Assembly (NCBI GenBank): GCA_039194995.1
Contig: JBCCVR010000012.1
Location: 1-64,000, forward strand
Length of the DNA: 64,000 nt
DNA from: CCY15215 sp039194995
GTDB lineage: Bacteria; Cyanobacteriota; Cyanobacteriia; Cyanobacteriales; Spirulinaceae
Reading direction: 5' to 3'
The notes beneath the pieces were generated by a model. That model was given only the letters and a program-made list of their open reading frames with translations, did not search any database and was not told where the DNA came from. Shown piece after piece: positions 1-9,561 of the stretch. Position 1 is the stretch's first letter; every line of letters begins with the position of its first letter. The position numbers and the translations under genes were made by a program.

Positions 1-84
1 GGCTATTCCTTCTTTTGCTGCTCTATAGCGCCTTTCTAGTTCCTTTGTGCTTAGATGGGGGTTCAGTTTGACTTGGCGTGGCAT
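1..84 (-). CDS. IS630-like transposase, N-terminal fragment (runs off window edge)
   Basis: The minus strand is open from an ATG at 84 to the window edge, giving 28 residues that begin MPRQVKLNPHLS and continue with a helical, basic segment ending AAKEGIA. This resembles the start of the helix-turn-helix domain of IS630/Tc1-type transposases of cyanobacteria, which precedes a DDE catalytic domain. Only the first turn of that domain is visible, so family assignment is an inference from a short match. No terminal inverted repeat can be identified in 85-230 from the sequence alone. Confidence 0.4.
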   Translation of the reverse strand, partial: MPRQVKLNPHLSTKELERRYRAAKEGIA

Positions 85-230
85 CGTCTTCTGTGCATTC
101 CTTCCTCTTTATTCTACATCCTTTTACCGGATTGGATATTATTATTGCGAACGAACTTATCGCCGTCATTATTTTATCCGAAGTATTTTAGGAAACGATC
201 GCAATTCCCACAACGGCGATCGCACCCGGA

Positions 231-1622
231 TCAATTCAAAGAATCCAATTCTTCTTGTAAATCTCGGCGCGATCGCGGCTGCCAATTTTCTCCCAATAAG
301 CGCCGCAACATTTCCATCGCTTCGTCTCGGGTTTGTCCGGTGTTGGCTTCGTGTCCGTGCCAAAACTCATCCCACCAGTCCGGAGGTTCGACTTTATCAC
401 CATCGTATTCCGTGGGTCGTCCCGTCTCTCCATCCACCACCAAACTGCCCACATAATCGGCATCCTCATAAACGCGATCGATCTGCGCTCTAATGCCTTG
501 TAAATCTTGCTCGGAAACAACGCCGTTACTAGTGGCTTGATAAAATTGCACCGTTACCCGAATGGGAAAATTGGGATCTCGTTCGATCGCCAGATTGTCA
601 ATTTCCGTAAACGGTCCCTCAATTTCTCCGTGACCGATAACGGCGGCTTCAATATCGCTCTCATCGGACATTCCCCGCGATCCGCCAGCAAAAGGATTGT
701 TAACGGGAGCGCGCTTTTGTTTGAGAGGAACTTGAATCAGCATCACCATATTTAATCCCGTTTGCCCTGCTGCTTCTTGTCTTCGTCTAGAGGTGTGGTT
801 TTCGTTGTCAAAATCTCCGATACGCTGTCCCGTCAAACTGGCGCGAGCGCCATTCTGATTGAAAAATAAACGCTGTCCCCAAGTTCTGCCCGCTTCAAAG
901 GCATCTCGCACGTTATCAATGATGGTGGCGCTAGTTCCTTCTCGCGTGGCTAAAATGGTCAGGACTGCCGGATCCCCTTCAGAGGATTGATAGTTGAACA
1001 AAACCGGGTTGAATTGAGCCTTACCGCCTTGGGGAATGGGGAGAAAACAGGCTTGGGCAGAGACGAGGACGTGAGTATCCCGCTCGGCTAAAAGTGAGTT
1101 TTCCGAACCCGCCCAAGAATTGGGATCGTGGAGATAGCGCCGAAAATTGCCTAAAAATTCTTGCAGGGATACCTTTTGCAGAGATGCACCCTTTTCATTC
1201 CCCGTCAGGAGAAAAAAGCGATCGATGGAAACGTCGGCAGATTTATCGGTAAAATTGGGATGGCGAATGACGGGCATGAGATACAGTTGGTATTCGTCTG
1301 TATTGGGGGTCTGGGTTTGGACTTGAATGGTCATGTCGCTGATGTTCGGACCCACCGCAGAATTTTGATAGCGTGCCGTATCTTCCCAAGTGATGTTGAG
1401 AATATCCAAGCCCAATTGTCGCGCTAAGGCTTGCGATCCCCCGTCAGATACCATCCCGACCGTTTTTTCAATGACCTGTCTGTAGCGGTTGTAATCCTCG
1501 TCGCTGCTTTGTTGTGGGCGAGAAGCGATCGCCGGAGAAGATTCCGGTAAAGCGATCGCCTCAATTGTCAAACCGAGGGACAGGAATAAAACGCAAAAGG
1601 GGGTAAATTGTCGCAATTGCAT
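231..1622 (-). CDS. secreted protein of unknown function, tandem paralogue 1
   Basis: A 463-residue protein I do not recognise. It starts with a signal peptide (MQLRQFTPFCVLF, hydrophobic core, then AIALPES), so it is probably exported. The start was set at the ATG at 1622 because the neighbouring paralogue begins with the same MQLRQ; an upstream ATG four codons earlier is possible. The body has no membrane segment. Conserved stretches shared with the next gene include NISDM, VIRHPNFTDKSAD, VLVSAQACFLPIP, LTILATREGTS and, near the C-terminus, EYDGDKVEPPDWWD and LLGENWQPRS. The middle (about residues 270-330) is the most divergent part and looks low in order. No catalytic motif is evident. The pair lies on the same strand with a 105-bp gap and clearly arose by tandem duplication. 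Confidence 0.8.
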   Translation of the reverse strand: MQLRQFTPFCVLFLSLGLTIEAIALPESSPAIASRPQQSSDEDYNRYRQVIEKTVGMVSDGGSQALARQLGLDILNITWEDTARYQNSAVGPNISDMTIQVQTQTPNTDEYQLYLMPVIRHPNFTDKSADVSIDRFFLLTGNEKGASLQKVSLQEFLGNFRRYLHDPNSWAGSENSLLAERDTHVLVSAQACFLPIPQGGKAQFNPVLFNYQSSEGDPAVLTILATREGTSATIIDNVRDAFEAGRTWGQRLFFNQNGARASLTGQRIGDFDNENHTSRRRQEAAGQTGLNMVMLIQVPLKQKRAPVNNPFAGGSRGMSDESDIEAAVIGHGEIEGPFTEIDNLAIERDPNFPIRVTVQFYQATSNGVVSEQDLQGIRAQIDRVYEDADYVGSLVVDGETGRPTEYDGDKVEPPDWWDEFWHGHEANTGQTRDEAMEMLRRLLGENWQPRSRRDLQEELDSLN

Positions 1623-1727
1623 GACATTAATCACATTATTGGGGTACTTTCAGGGTAAAACAATTGCTAAGGGAGCGATCGCCTTTTTCGGGAATGATGG
1701 CATGGAGATCGCCCTTCCCGCACGCAA

Positions 1728-3164
1728 TCAATGCAAAGAATCTAATTTTTCCTGCAATTCTTGGGGCGATCGCGGCTGCCAATTTTCCCCCAACAAGCGC
1801 CGCAACATTTCCATCACTTCTTCTCGGGTTTGTCCGGTGTTGGCTTCGTGTCTGCGCCAAAAAGCATCCCACCAGTCCGGGGGTTCGACTTTATCACCAT
1901 CGTATTCTGTCGGTCGTCCCGTGTCTCCATCTACCACCAAACTCCCCACATAATCGGCATCATCATAAACGCGATCGATTTGTTCTTTAATCTCGCGCAT
2001 ATCTTTTTCGGAAACAACCCCGTTACTGGTGGCTTTATAAAATTGTACGGTCACGCGGACGGGCAAATCGGGATCTCGTTCGATCGCCAGATTGTCAATT
2101 TCCGTGAAGGGTCCTTCAACTTCTCCATGACCGATAACGGCGGCTTCTACGTCGCTGCGAGCGCGTAAGACAGGAGCAGAAGGAACAACCCCATCTTCCA
2201 GTTCGCCGCTAAAGCCAAAACCCAGGGGATTTTTTTGTTTGAGGGGAACTTGAATTAACATCACCATATTTAACCCTTCTTCTCCGGCTGCTTCTACTGT
2301 CGGGTTGGTGGCGGGATCGGGAGGATTTTCGGCTTGAAAGTCGCTGAGTCTTTGACCTGTCAAACTGGCGCGATCGCCATTCAAATTAAAAAATAAGCGC
2401 TGTCCCCAAGACCTGCCTGCATCAAAGGCATCTCGTTTATTGTCGATTACCGTGACGCTCGTGCCTTCCCGAGTGGCTAAAATGGTCAGGACGGCCGGAT
2501 CCCCTTCATAGGATTGATAGTTGAATAAAACGGGATTGAATTCGGCTTTGCCTGCTTGGGGAATGGGGAGAAAACAGGCTTGAGCGGAGACGAGGACGTG
2601 AGTATCGCGATCGGCTAGGAGTGAGGTTTTTCTGCCCGCCCAAGAGTCCGGCTCGTTCAAATACTGGCGTAAATTCCCTAAAAATTCTCGCAGAGATACC
2701 TTTTGCAGAGATGCACCCTTTTCGTTCCCCGCGAGGAGAAAGAAGCGATCGAGGGGAATATCAGCGGATTTGTCGGTAAAGTTGGGATGGCGAATGACGG
2801 GCATGAGGTGCAAGCGATACTCATCGGTGCGGGGGTTGCGCTGCTGTATTTGAATGCTCATATCGCTGATATTCGGACCCACCGCAGAGCCGTGATAGCG
2901 TCCGGTATCTTCCCAAGTGATGTTGAGAATATTTAAGCCGAATTGTCGGGCGAGGGTTTGCGATCGCGCGTTCGCAACCATCCCTACAGTCTTTTGGATG
3001 GTCTGTTGGTAAAAGGTATAATCGACGTAACTCATAGATCTGGGGGCTTCTTGTTTGTTGGTGGGGGCGTTTGCTTCGTTGGATTCCGGGAGAGCGATCG
3101 CGCTGGAGGTCAAGCCTAGGGGAAAACATAAAACGCACATTAAAGCCAATTGTCGCAGTTGCAT
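1728..3164 (-). CDS. secreted protein of unknown function, tandem paralogue 2
   Basis: A 478-residue paralogue of the downstream gene, similar along its whole length, including the signal peptide (MQLRQLALMCVLCF, cleavage probably after SAIALPES), the NISDM and HPNFTDKSAD blocks and the C-terminal PPDWWD / LLGENWQPRS motif. It differs by an insertion around residues 310-335 (GFSGELEDGVVPSAPVLR) and a different linker after the signal peptide. It is first in the minus-strand order, so it may be the promoter-proximal copy. The C-terminal halves are the most alike, which fits a structural or binding domain under constraint. Function unknown. Confidence 0.8.
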   Translation of the reverse strand: MQLRQLALMCVLCFPLGLTSSAIALPESNEANAPTNKQEAPRSMSYVDYTFYQQTIQKTVGMVANARSQTLARQFGLNILNITWEDTGRYHGSAVGPNISDMSIQIQQRNPRTDEYRLHLMPVIRHPNFTDKSADIPLDRFFLLAGNEKGASLQKVSLREFLGNLRQYLNEPDSWAGRKTSLLADRDTHVLVSAQACFLPIPQAGKAEFNPVLFNYQSYEGDPAVLTILATREGTSVTVIDNKRDAFDAGRSWGQRLFFNLNGDRASLTGQRLSDFQAENPPDPATNPTVEAAGEEGLNMVMLIQVPLKQKNPLGFGFSGELEDGVVPSAPVLRARSDVEAAVIGHGEVEGPFTEIDNLAIERDPDLPVRVTVQFYKATSNGVVSEKDMREIKEQIDRVYDDADYVGSLVVDGDTGRPTEYDGDKVEPPDWWDAFWRRHEANTGQTREEVMEMLRRLLGENWQPRSPQELQEKLDSLH

Positions 3165-3243
3165 GATCTTGTCCTGTTGAAATGCTTCTAGATTAAGGGC
3201 ATTTACAGGGGCGATCGCGGGAGTTTCAGTTTTCGCAACAGAT

Positions 3244-4065
3244 TTATTCGTGCCGTGATGGAGAGAGGAATGCTTTCAACATTTCTAGCATGGCAATAAC
3301 CTCCTCTCGCTCCAGACTCGGTCTCACTTCAAAAAATTTAATTCCAGATCCTTTAATGACAATGCGATAGCGGCTATTACAATTAATATCTAGATCTTCG
3401 ATCGCTTCGATCTCGGTCTCGTCTAAGGGAATTCTGTTGATAATGCGCGCTTTTTTCGTGATGAGATTAAAATTACTTAACTGGGTATAGTTTTGAGTTT
3501 TATTAAATTCCAATCGCTTTTGGTGTCCTGTATTTGCACAAATGAGGAGACCGATAAGAACGAGGGGAGAAATCAGTAGAGACAGGGATAATAATTCCAA
3601 ATCGAAGCGATAATCTCGAACAATTTTGAGAGTGGGGGATGAAGGCGTGCGAATAAATTCATTGATATTGCGGGCAACACTGTGGACATCGCGGTACGAT
3701 CCGATCGAGTGCCAGTTACCCGTTACATCAATGCCATATAATAGATTAGCAATATGCTTATTACCCTTGCCCTTCGTGCGAGTATCGGGAACGACGATCG
3801 TATGAGTCAAATTTCCCCATCGTTGCGGTTTTTCTTCGATTAATCCGAAGAGGTGAGTTCGTTTTTGCTGACAGGAGATTGTAGCCAGACCGAGGCGATC
3901 GCAACGCAGGATGGCAACTCCAAGAGAATAAGCACGAGAAAGAATTCCCAGTGCGGGGAAGGCAATCGCCGCCAATCCCAAGCTATATTGAAATAAGCAA
4001 ACCCTGAAAGAGCTACTCCCACTTTGAAAAATCAGTCGAGAACTCGATCGCTTGAAGACTTTCAC
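3244..4065 (-). CDS. membrane protein of unknown function
   Basis: A 273-residue protein with a GTG start at 4065. It has one hydrophobic segment near residues 22-50 (CLFQYSLGLAAIAFPALGI) and a second around residues 158-178 (LLSLSLLISPLVLIGLLICA), with a soluble loop between them and a soluble C-terminal domain of about 90 residues containing RIVIKGSGIKFFEV, which looks like a beta-rich PH-like or similar domain. The loop contains GNWHSIGSYRDVHSVARNINEFI. I do not recognise the family. It is on the same strand as the two secreted paralogues but separated by 79 bp. Confidence 0.6.
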   Translation of the reverse strand: MKVFKRSSSRLIFQSGSSSFRVCLFQYSLGLAAIAFPALGILSRAYSLGVAILRCDRLGLATISCQQKRTHLFGLIEEKPQRWGNLTHTIVVPDTRTKGKGNKHIANLLYGIDVTGNWHSIGSYRDVHSVARNINEFIRTPSSPTLKIVRDYRFDLELLSLSLLISPLVLIGLLICANTGHQKRLEFNKTQNYTQLSNFNLITKKARIINRIPLDETEIEAIEDLDINCNSRYRIVIKGSGIKFFEVRPSLEREEVIAMLEMLKAFLSPSRHE

Positions 4066-4537
4066 GATAATCTCTCTTTAGATAAAATCAATGAGTCTTA
4101 TTGTCTCCTTGACCTCAAGTTTTGATGGTTGCGATCGGCTCGTTTTGGGAAGTGGTAAACCTCGATTGCTCGATATTGGCAGAGCGTGCTACGATTAGCT
4201 GCTAAATCTAGCATTGTTCGCTCTAGTCGAGTCCCGTCGAAACTCTCAAAATTCCCGTTGTAACCGTGCTTTTACACTTCAACAGTCTCTTGGAGAAAAA
4301 GCGCCTTGGCTTGATTTTCTGACTGCTGCATCGAGCGATCGGCTTGATAATACTGGCGTGCTTTTCTATTTTGTAAAGAACTGTAAAGATTCGGATAATT
4401 TTGACGATTGTTATTAGCGTTGCCATCCTATCGACAATTGGTTTATTATTAAGCAGAGTAAAAAGTCCCCATTCGAGAAGAACATCAAGAGGGCAAATGC
4501 GATAAAAATTAATCTCGAGCTTTTCATCAAATCACTA
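4066..4537. other. intergenic stretch, no gene seen
   Basis: About 470 bp between divergent genes. Short opposed open frames of 67 codons overlap here, but neither has family resemblance or a ribosome binding site. It presumably carries the promoters for the membrane protein (minus) and the DUF4255 gene (plus). Confidence 0.4.
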
Positions 4538-5791
4538 ATGAGTAACTCTCTCGCGATCGCAGCAGTCACAACAACCTTACAAAACTTGCTCTTCTCCGGC
4601 TTGCGGGAAGAACTCGGAAGCGGTAGCATTACATCTCTTCCTCTCGATAAAGCACGCAGTAACAGCGATAGCAATCAAATTAATTTATTTCTCTACCATA
4701 CAACCCCCAATCCGGCTTGGCGCAATCGGCCGAAAATGACCCAAGTAAAGCGCGGAATTAGCGAAGAACCGCCGTTAGGATTAGATCTTTATTACTTAAT
4801 CGTAGCCTACGGAAAAGACGATGATGAAGTGGCCAGCCATCAGCTTCTCGGTCGCGTGATGAGTATCTTTCACGACCACAAAATCCTCAAGCCCGCCGAA
4901 ATTATTGCCGCCACCTCAAAACGCTTGCCCGAAAGCGATCTGCACGAACAAATCGACGGTCTTAATATCGTGCCGCAATCCCTCTCTTTTGATGAAATCT
5001 CGAAAATTTGGCAAGTTTTTGATGCTCAGTATCGCGCTTCTGTCGCCTATCAAATTTCTGTGGTGGTTTTGGACAGTCACATTCCCGTCAAGGTGGCATT
5101 ACCCGTTCTCCCGCAAATGAACGGTCGCGGCGTGGGTAGCGGTCGCCCGTTAGTCAGTATGGGCGTTCCGTCCCTCAAAAAAATTCGCCTGCCCAATCGC
5201 CAACGCAGCGCCCAGTTTGGCAATATTTTAACCCTGCGGGGTATGTTGATGAATCGCCCCAATCTTTCGGTACAATTGCTGCATCCCCTCCTTGATGAAG
5301 CGATCGCCCTGACTCCTCTGCCAGAACCTACCGAAGAAGAACTCTCGGTACAGATCCCCGATCGCGAAGCCGATGAAGCGCTTATCTCCCGTTGGGTCGC
5401 GGGATTTTATAGTCTTTCCGTCGTCGTGCCGAAGGAGGAGTACCAGCAGACCAGCGAAGAATTACCCCTTGCATTTGCTCCACAGGTTCTGAATATTGCC
5501 ACGCGAGAAGAGATTCCAGATTGTTTTACCATTGAGGTAACTTGTGTTCCCCGGGTGCGTCCCGCCCAACGCGCCGTATTGTTACTGGGCAATCGCGGCA
5601 TTCCTCTAAATGACCTGACCACCCCCGATAATCCGAGAGAACCATCTGTCCTCACCTTTCGCGTGCGAAACGTGCCTCAAGGGGATTACGTGGTGCGATT
5701 GCGCGTCGATGGGGTAGACAGCATCCCGGTGGACTTCACCACCGCACCGTTTGAATTTGCCCGGAATCAACGCATGGAGGTCGCAGAATGA
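4538..5791 (+). CDS. DUF4255 / Pvc16-like protein of an extracellular contractile injection system
   Basis: A 417-residue protein. The N-terminal 190 residues match the DUF4255 (Pvc16 N-terminal) fold: NSLAIAAVTTTLQNLL, then NQINLFLYHTTPNPAWRN, LDLYYLIVAYG and LLGRVMSIFHDH. The C-terminal 200 residues are beta-rich and probably Ig/IPT-like, ending in GDYVVRLRVDGVDSIPVDF. In eCIS particles (Photorhabdus PVC, Serratia antifeeding prophage, cyanobacterial thylakoid-anchored systems) this protein acts at the tube or sheath end as a terminator or cap. Its stop overlaps the ATG of the following AAA+ gene (ATGA), so they were one operon. No sheath, tube, baseplate or spike genes are present within the window, so this looks like a satellite or remnant locus. 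Confidence 0.75.
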   Translation: MSNSLAIAAVTTTLQNLLFSGLREELGSGSITSLPLDKARSNSDSNQINLFLYHTTPNPAWRNRPKMTQVKRGISEEPPLGLDLYYLIVAYGKDDDEVASHQLLGRVMSIFHDHKILKPAEIIAATSKRLPESDLHEQIDGLNIVPQSLSFDEISKIWQVFDAQYRASVAYQISVVVLDSHIPVKVALPVLPQMNGRGVGSGRPLVSMGVPSLKKIRLPNRQRSAQFGNILTLRGMLMNRPNLSVQLLHPLLDEAIALTPLPEPTEEELSVQIPDREADEALISRWVAGFYSLSVVVPKEEYQQTSEELPLAFAPQVLNIATREEIPDCFTIEVTCVPRVRPAQRAVLLLGNRGIPLNDLTTPDNPREPSVLTFRVRNVPQGDYVVRLRVDGVDSIPVDFTTAPFEFARNQRMEVAE

Positions 5792-7382
5792 CGAACGAAA
5801 ATCGCCTCGCCTTGGGAAAAGCGGTCGAAGCCTTGCGATCGCGAATGCTGTTGATGTTGGCAGATAATCCCCCCGAATCAGAAAATGCGGAAAACGAGCT
5901 TCTCCAACCCCTGCAACTTCCCCTCGCCCTCGAATATTTGGGAAAGTGCTTCAGTCTCTCTTCCGTAGAACAAGGGGTCGTTCTTCTATGCGCGGCAATG
6001 GAGTTAGATCCAGCGATTCCGGAACTGTGCGATCGCCTGCAAGGGGGGAAAAATATGCCCTATCCCACCTTTGCGTTGGCGTTTGACATTTTTGACGAGC
6101 CGAGTTGGGATGCCATGTCATCGGAACGAGCCTTGCGCTACTGGCGCTTGTTGGAGATTGCGGTGCGGGATTCCCTGCCGATGATGTCGAGTCCCCTGAA
6201 GATCGACGATCGCATTCTCAATTTTCTGGCGGGATCGAACTTCCTCGATCGCCGTTTGGCTTCTCTATTATTTCCCTTGGGCGTTTCCAACAAGATCGGA
6301 GAATTATCGGTGCTTGCCCCTTCTCAACAAGAGATGGTGACGGAAATTCGTTCGGTTTTAGAGCGATCGGATGCGGAGAAACCCTTGCCCGTCATTCAGC
6401 TATTGGGGGGAAATACCGCTTGCAAGCAACAAGTTGCTGCAGAGGTCGCCGCCAGCTACGGACGGGTGCTCTACGGATTAATGGGAGAACTCATTCCTGC
6501 ATCTAATGCCGAATATGCCGAGTTTTTGCGGTTGTGGCAGCGCGAAGAATACCTCCTCACTTTAGCCCTCTATATCGACACGCAAGAGGTAATGGCAGAA
6601 GGATTCCGGGGGGCATCCTTGCGGCGTTTCCTCAGCCAAAACGGGGGCTTGCTCTTTCTAGACAGTCGCGAAGTGAAACTCCCCCCCAATCGAGATGCAG
6701 TGGCGATTGAGGTAGGTTTTCCCACCCCTAAAGAACAACGCGGTGCTTGGGAACATATCTTAGCCGATCGCGCTGGAGAAGCCCCCTCCCGGTTGACCAG
6801 TCAGTTTAATTTGAATTTTGGGGAAATCGAACAGATTGCCGGATCTGCCCGCGATCGCGCCGAGGAAGAACAATCGCGAGTCCTCTGGTACAACTGTTTG
6901 CAACGCACTTTACCCCGTTTGGATAGTTTGGCGCAACGATTGGACGTAAAAGCCAGTTGGGAGAATTTAGTTTTGCCCGAGGATGAACTGGGGCTATACG
7001 GATTGAAGCCTATCGCGGTATGGCAATTTTAGCCACGAACTTGAAGGCTTCTCTCGATACGGCGTTTATTCGCCGCCTGCGCTTTATTATCGACTTTCCC
7101 TTTCCCTCAGAACAATATCGCCAGCAGTTGTGGCAAAAAGTGTTTCCCTCCGCGTTACCCGTCGGCGATTTGGATTATGTTTATTTAGGTCGGATGAATC
7201 TGACAGGAGGAACGATTTATAACATTGCCATTAATGCTGCATTTATGGCAGCAGAACAAGGGAATATTTTGGAAATGGAACATATTCTTACAGCAGTGCG
7301 ATCGGAATATACCAAACTCGGACGGCCGATTTATGAAAGTGAGTTTCATTGGGATGGCAAGGTTGCGGCAGAAAATGTTTAG
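5788..7382 (+). pseudogene. Pvc15-like AAA+ ATPase, ATP-binding core deleted and frame shifted
   Basis: The reading frame from 5788 gives the N-terminal domain of a cyanobacterial eCIS-type AAA+ ATPase (LGKCFSLSSVEQGVVLLCAA, WRLLEIAVRDSLP, then LPPNRDAVAIEV and the pre-AAA helix WENLVLPEDEL) and stops at 7032. A second frame, open from about 6993, continues with RIEAYRGMAILATNLK, DTAFIRRLRFIIDFPFP and YNIAINAAFMAA to 7382. In intact relatives about 100-120 residues containing Walker A (GxSGTGKT), Walker B (DEAD) and sensor approaches lie between the LPEDEL helix and the EAYRG strand. Here they are missing and the frame is shifted. The product could not bind or hydrolyse ATP, so this is a pseudogene with a clean internal deletion near 6985-7000. 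Confidence 0.8.
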
Positions 7383-7552
7383 GTATTTCCCGAATCGATG
7401 ACTGCGAGGGGAAGGCGTTAAAAAAAGGACGAGCGCTCTATTAGAAAAAGGAGTCCGCCCTTTCATATCTAATTTTCATACTTTTGTCTAGCCCATTTTT
7501 CTACATTCACCGATTAGATTGGATAAGTGGGCTTCAGAGAATAGTAAAGATT

Positions 7553-7981
7553 ATGGATAGAGTACAATGCGATCGCGACAAGCAAAACAATTCAGAAAAC
7601 TCCAAAGATGAGTTCTTTGCGCCAGAGCGATCGCCCAGCGCAACACCTCAACAAACCTCTGATATTTCTTCCGTGCTAAGGCAAACCGAGGCAACTCCAC
7701 GGAGAAAGTCGCAATACACTGGGCAACAATTACTCGCCAGTCCAGCCTTACCAGTCAAACCTTCCCCGCTCCCCCTGCAAGCCAAACTCGAAATCGGTGA
7801 GGTGGGCGCTCGCTACGAAAAAGAAGCGGATCGCGTTGCCAATGAGGTGGTTCAACGCCTTCATACTCCCCAACTCCACCCCGCCCACAAGCCTCCGAGT
7901 TTGCAAGAGGGGCAAAAACCAGAATTTGAGGTGCAGAGACACCCTCAGCAGACCAACATCCTCAAGAGTGGAGTAAAATAG
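7553..7981 (+). CDS. truncated DUF4157-type protein
   Basis: 142 residues from the ATG at 7553. The N-terminal 70 residues are low-complexity and polar. They are followed by LQAKLEIGEVGARYEKEADR and VANEVVQRL, the helical lead motif that precedes the DUF4157 zincin-like core in cyanobacterial eCIS-associated proteins. The core itself (with HELTH) is absent and the frame ends about 35 residues later. It is therefore either a broken copy of the next gene's family or a small partner of it. It follows the broken AAA+ gene on the same strand after 170 bp. Confidence 0.5.
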   Translation: MDRVQCDRDKQNNSENSKDEFFAPERSPSATPQQTSDISSVLRQTEATPRRKSQYTGQQLLASPALPVKPSPLPLQAKLEIGEVGARYEKEADRVANEVVQRLHTPQLHPAHKPPSLQEGQKPEFEVQRHPQQTNILKSGVK

Positions 7982-8018
7982 AAGCCCTGAAAACCGGATA
8001 AATAGTCGTAATGATGTA

Positions 8019-9356
8019 ATGGTAAAAATCAGAATTCAACAAGCAAGGGACAACTCTTTCGAGGACGTGGCAAAACGGGATGAATTATCCCGTCCCTTTT
8101 TCGCCAAACCTTCTTTTGCCTTCGAGCGATCGCCAACCCCAACAGGCGATCGCGAAGTTCTGCCCATTCAGAGGAAAGAGATCGGGACGGATAAGGTGCG
8201 ATCGCTTCGGCAATTCTCTCCGGTTCAATTGCTCTGCGGGACGGGCAATAGCAAGAATATCATTCAGAGAACTCTTGAAGTCGGCGGTTCTCATTTAACG
8301 CAAATGAGTGGGTTTTTGTTATCATCCATCCAGAAACAAGCTGTCAAACTGGGATTGCAGGACTTTATCGAGGTCATTATAGAAAGACTTGAAAAATATC
8401 TGTATGACGAGCAAAACTATACTTATGACAATATCGAAAGCCTGTGGCAATCGATCCTGAAAGAATTAAAACGAGAAGGCAAATTAGAAGATTCCTCCCA
8501 CCAAGCACTTCCCCAGCCCATCGAAAGCAGCGAGAGCGGAACCGAAGAGGAACAAATGCGAGATAGAGACAAAAGCGGCGATAGTTCGACAACTCAAACC
8601 ACCACAACATCATCGAGTTCGGCATCGAAAACCCTCGGTATGGAATCGCAAGATGTATATGGTGCTGCCGCAGCAGGAGTCGCAGCAGAAGCAGGATCGA
8701 CAGCCTTGGAAACCATGTGGTCTACCACCGATGAATCTGAGGATCAATCTCGTATGTCAGAGGAAAGCACCGAACGCAAGGACAGCATTAAAGAAACCCA
8801 CGAAACAAGAGCCGCAGAATCTTCCACAACATCTTCAGGAGACAGCGAGATCGCGATTCAAACCAAATTAACGGTCGGTGCGGCAGGCGATCGCTACGAA
8901 CGAGAAGCCGATCGCGTGGCGGCTGAAGTCGTCCGACACCTCAACTCTCCCAACATCGAGTCAGAAACCCCCGAGCAACCAGAGCCAGAGAAAACGATAA
9001 TAAGAAAGCCGATTACTATCATGCGTTCTATTCAGATGAGATCGGGATTTGATGGCGTGGGCGGTGGTGTGGTCTCCCGAGAGATCGAATCGGAGATCGG
9101 TCGGGCGAGGGGACGCGGGCAACCTTTGGATGCAACTTTACAGCGATCGCTGGGAGAGGCGATGGGATTCGATTTTAGCGGGGTGCGAATTCATATTGAC
9201 AACAGGGCAACCTTATTAAATCAGTCTTTGCAAGCGAAGGCATTTACAACGGGACGGGATGTCTTTTTCCGACAGGGAATGTATCGTCCCGAAACCCAAG
9301 ACGGTCAAGCGTTAATCGCCCATGAACTCACTCACGTGGTGCAGCAAAATCGATAA
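8019..9356 (+). CDS. DUF4157 domain protein, eCIS-associated metallopeptidase-like
   Basis: A 445-residue protein. Residues 1-280 are polar, rich in S, T, E and Q, and largely disordered, with a short small-residue helix at about 215-235 (GAAAAGVAAEAGSTALETM). Residues 285-315 carry the lead motif IQTKLTVGAAGDRYEREADR. The C-terminal 90 residues are the DUF4157 core: LDATLQRSLGEAMGFDFSGV, RIHID, AKAFTTGRDVFF and the zinc-binding helix IAHELTHVVQQ at the very end. DUF4157 proteins are a hallmark of eCIS loci and are thought to help load or process effectors. HELTH supplies two histidines and a glutamate, but a third ligand is not visible because the protein ends five residues later. It lies downstream of the Pvc16- and Pvc15-like genes. 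Confidence 0.7.
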   Translation: MVKIRIQQARDNSFEDVAKRDELSRPFFAKPSFAFERSPTPTGDREVLPIQRKEIGTDKVRSLRQFSPVQLLCGTGNSKNIIQRTLEVGGSHLTQMSGFLLSSIQKQAVKLGLQDFIEVIIERLEKYLYDEQNYTYDNIESLWQSILKELKREGKLEDSSHQALPQPIESSESGTEEEQMRDRDKSGDSSTTQTTTTSSSSASKTLGMESQDVYGAAAAGVAAEAGSTALETMWSTTDESEDQSRMSEESTERKDSIKETHETRAAESSTTSSGDSEIAIQTKLTVGAAGDRYEREADRVAAEVVRHLNSPNIESETPEQPEPEKTIIRKPITIMRSIQMRSGFDGVGGGVVSREIESEIGRARGRGQPLDATLQRSLGEAMGFDFSGVRIHIDNRATLLNQSLQAKAFTTGRDVFFRQGMYRPETQDGQALIAHELTHVVQQNR

Positions 9357-9561
9357 TTGCGATCGCTGGGGGAGCAATGAAGCCAGATTTTAGCAGGGCG
9401 ATCTCGATCGCATTCATTGTCCTATCGCCGTCATTTGAACGATTGCCCCAATTCATGCAGAGATGGCGATAAACTTCACGAGAGAAGATAGGTTCGGATC
9501 GCTTTATTTTTCCGTTAACACTGTAATAATACAAGTATGGAAAACTTAAGGATGGAAAAAG

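Noticed and set aside
4214..4426. Opposed 67-codon frames between the membrane protein and DUF4255 genes
   Set aside because: They lie on top of each other on opposite strands, lack ribosome binding sites and show no recognisable family.
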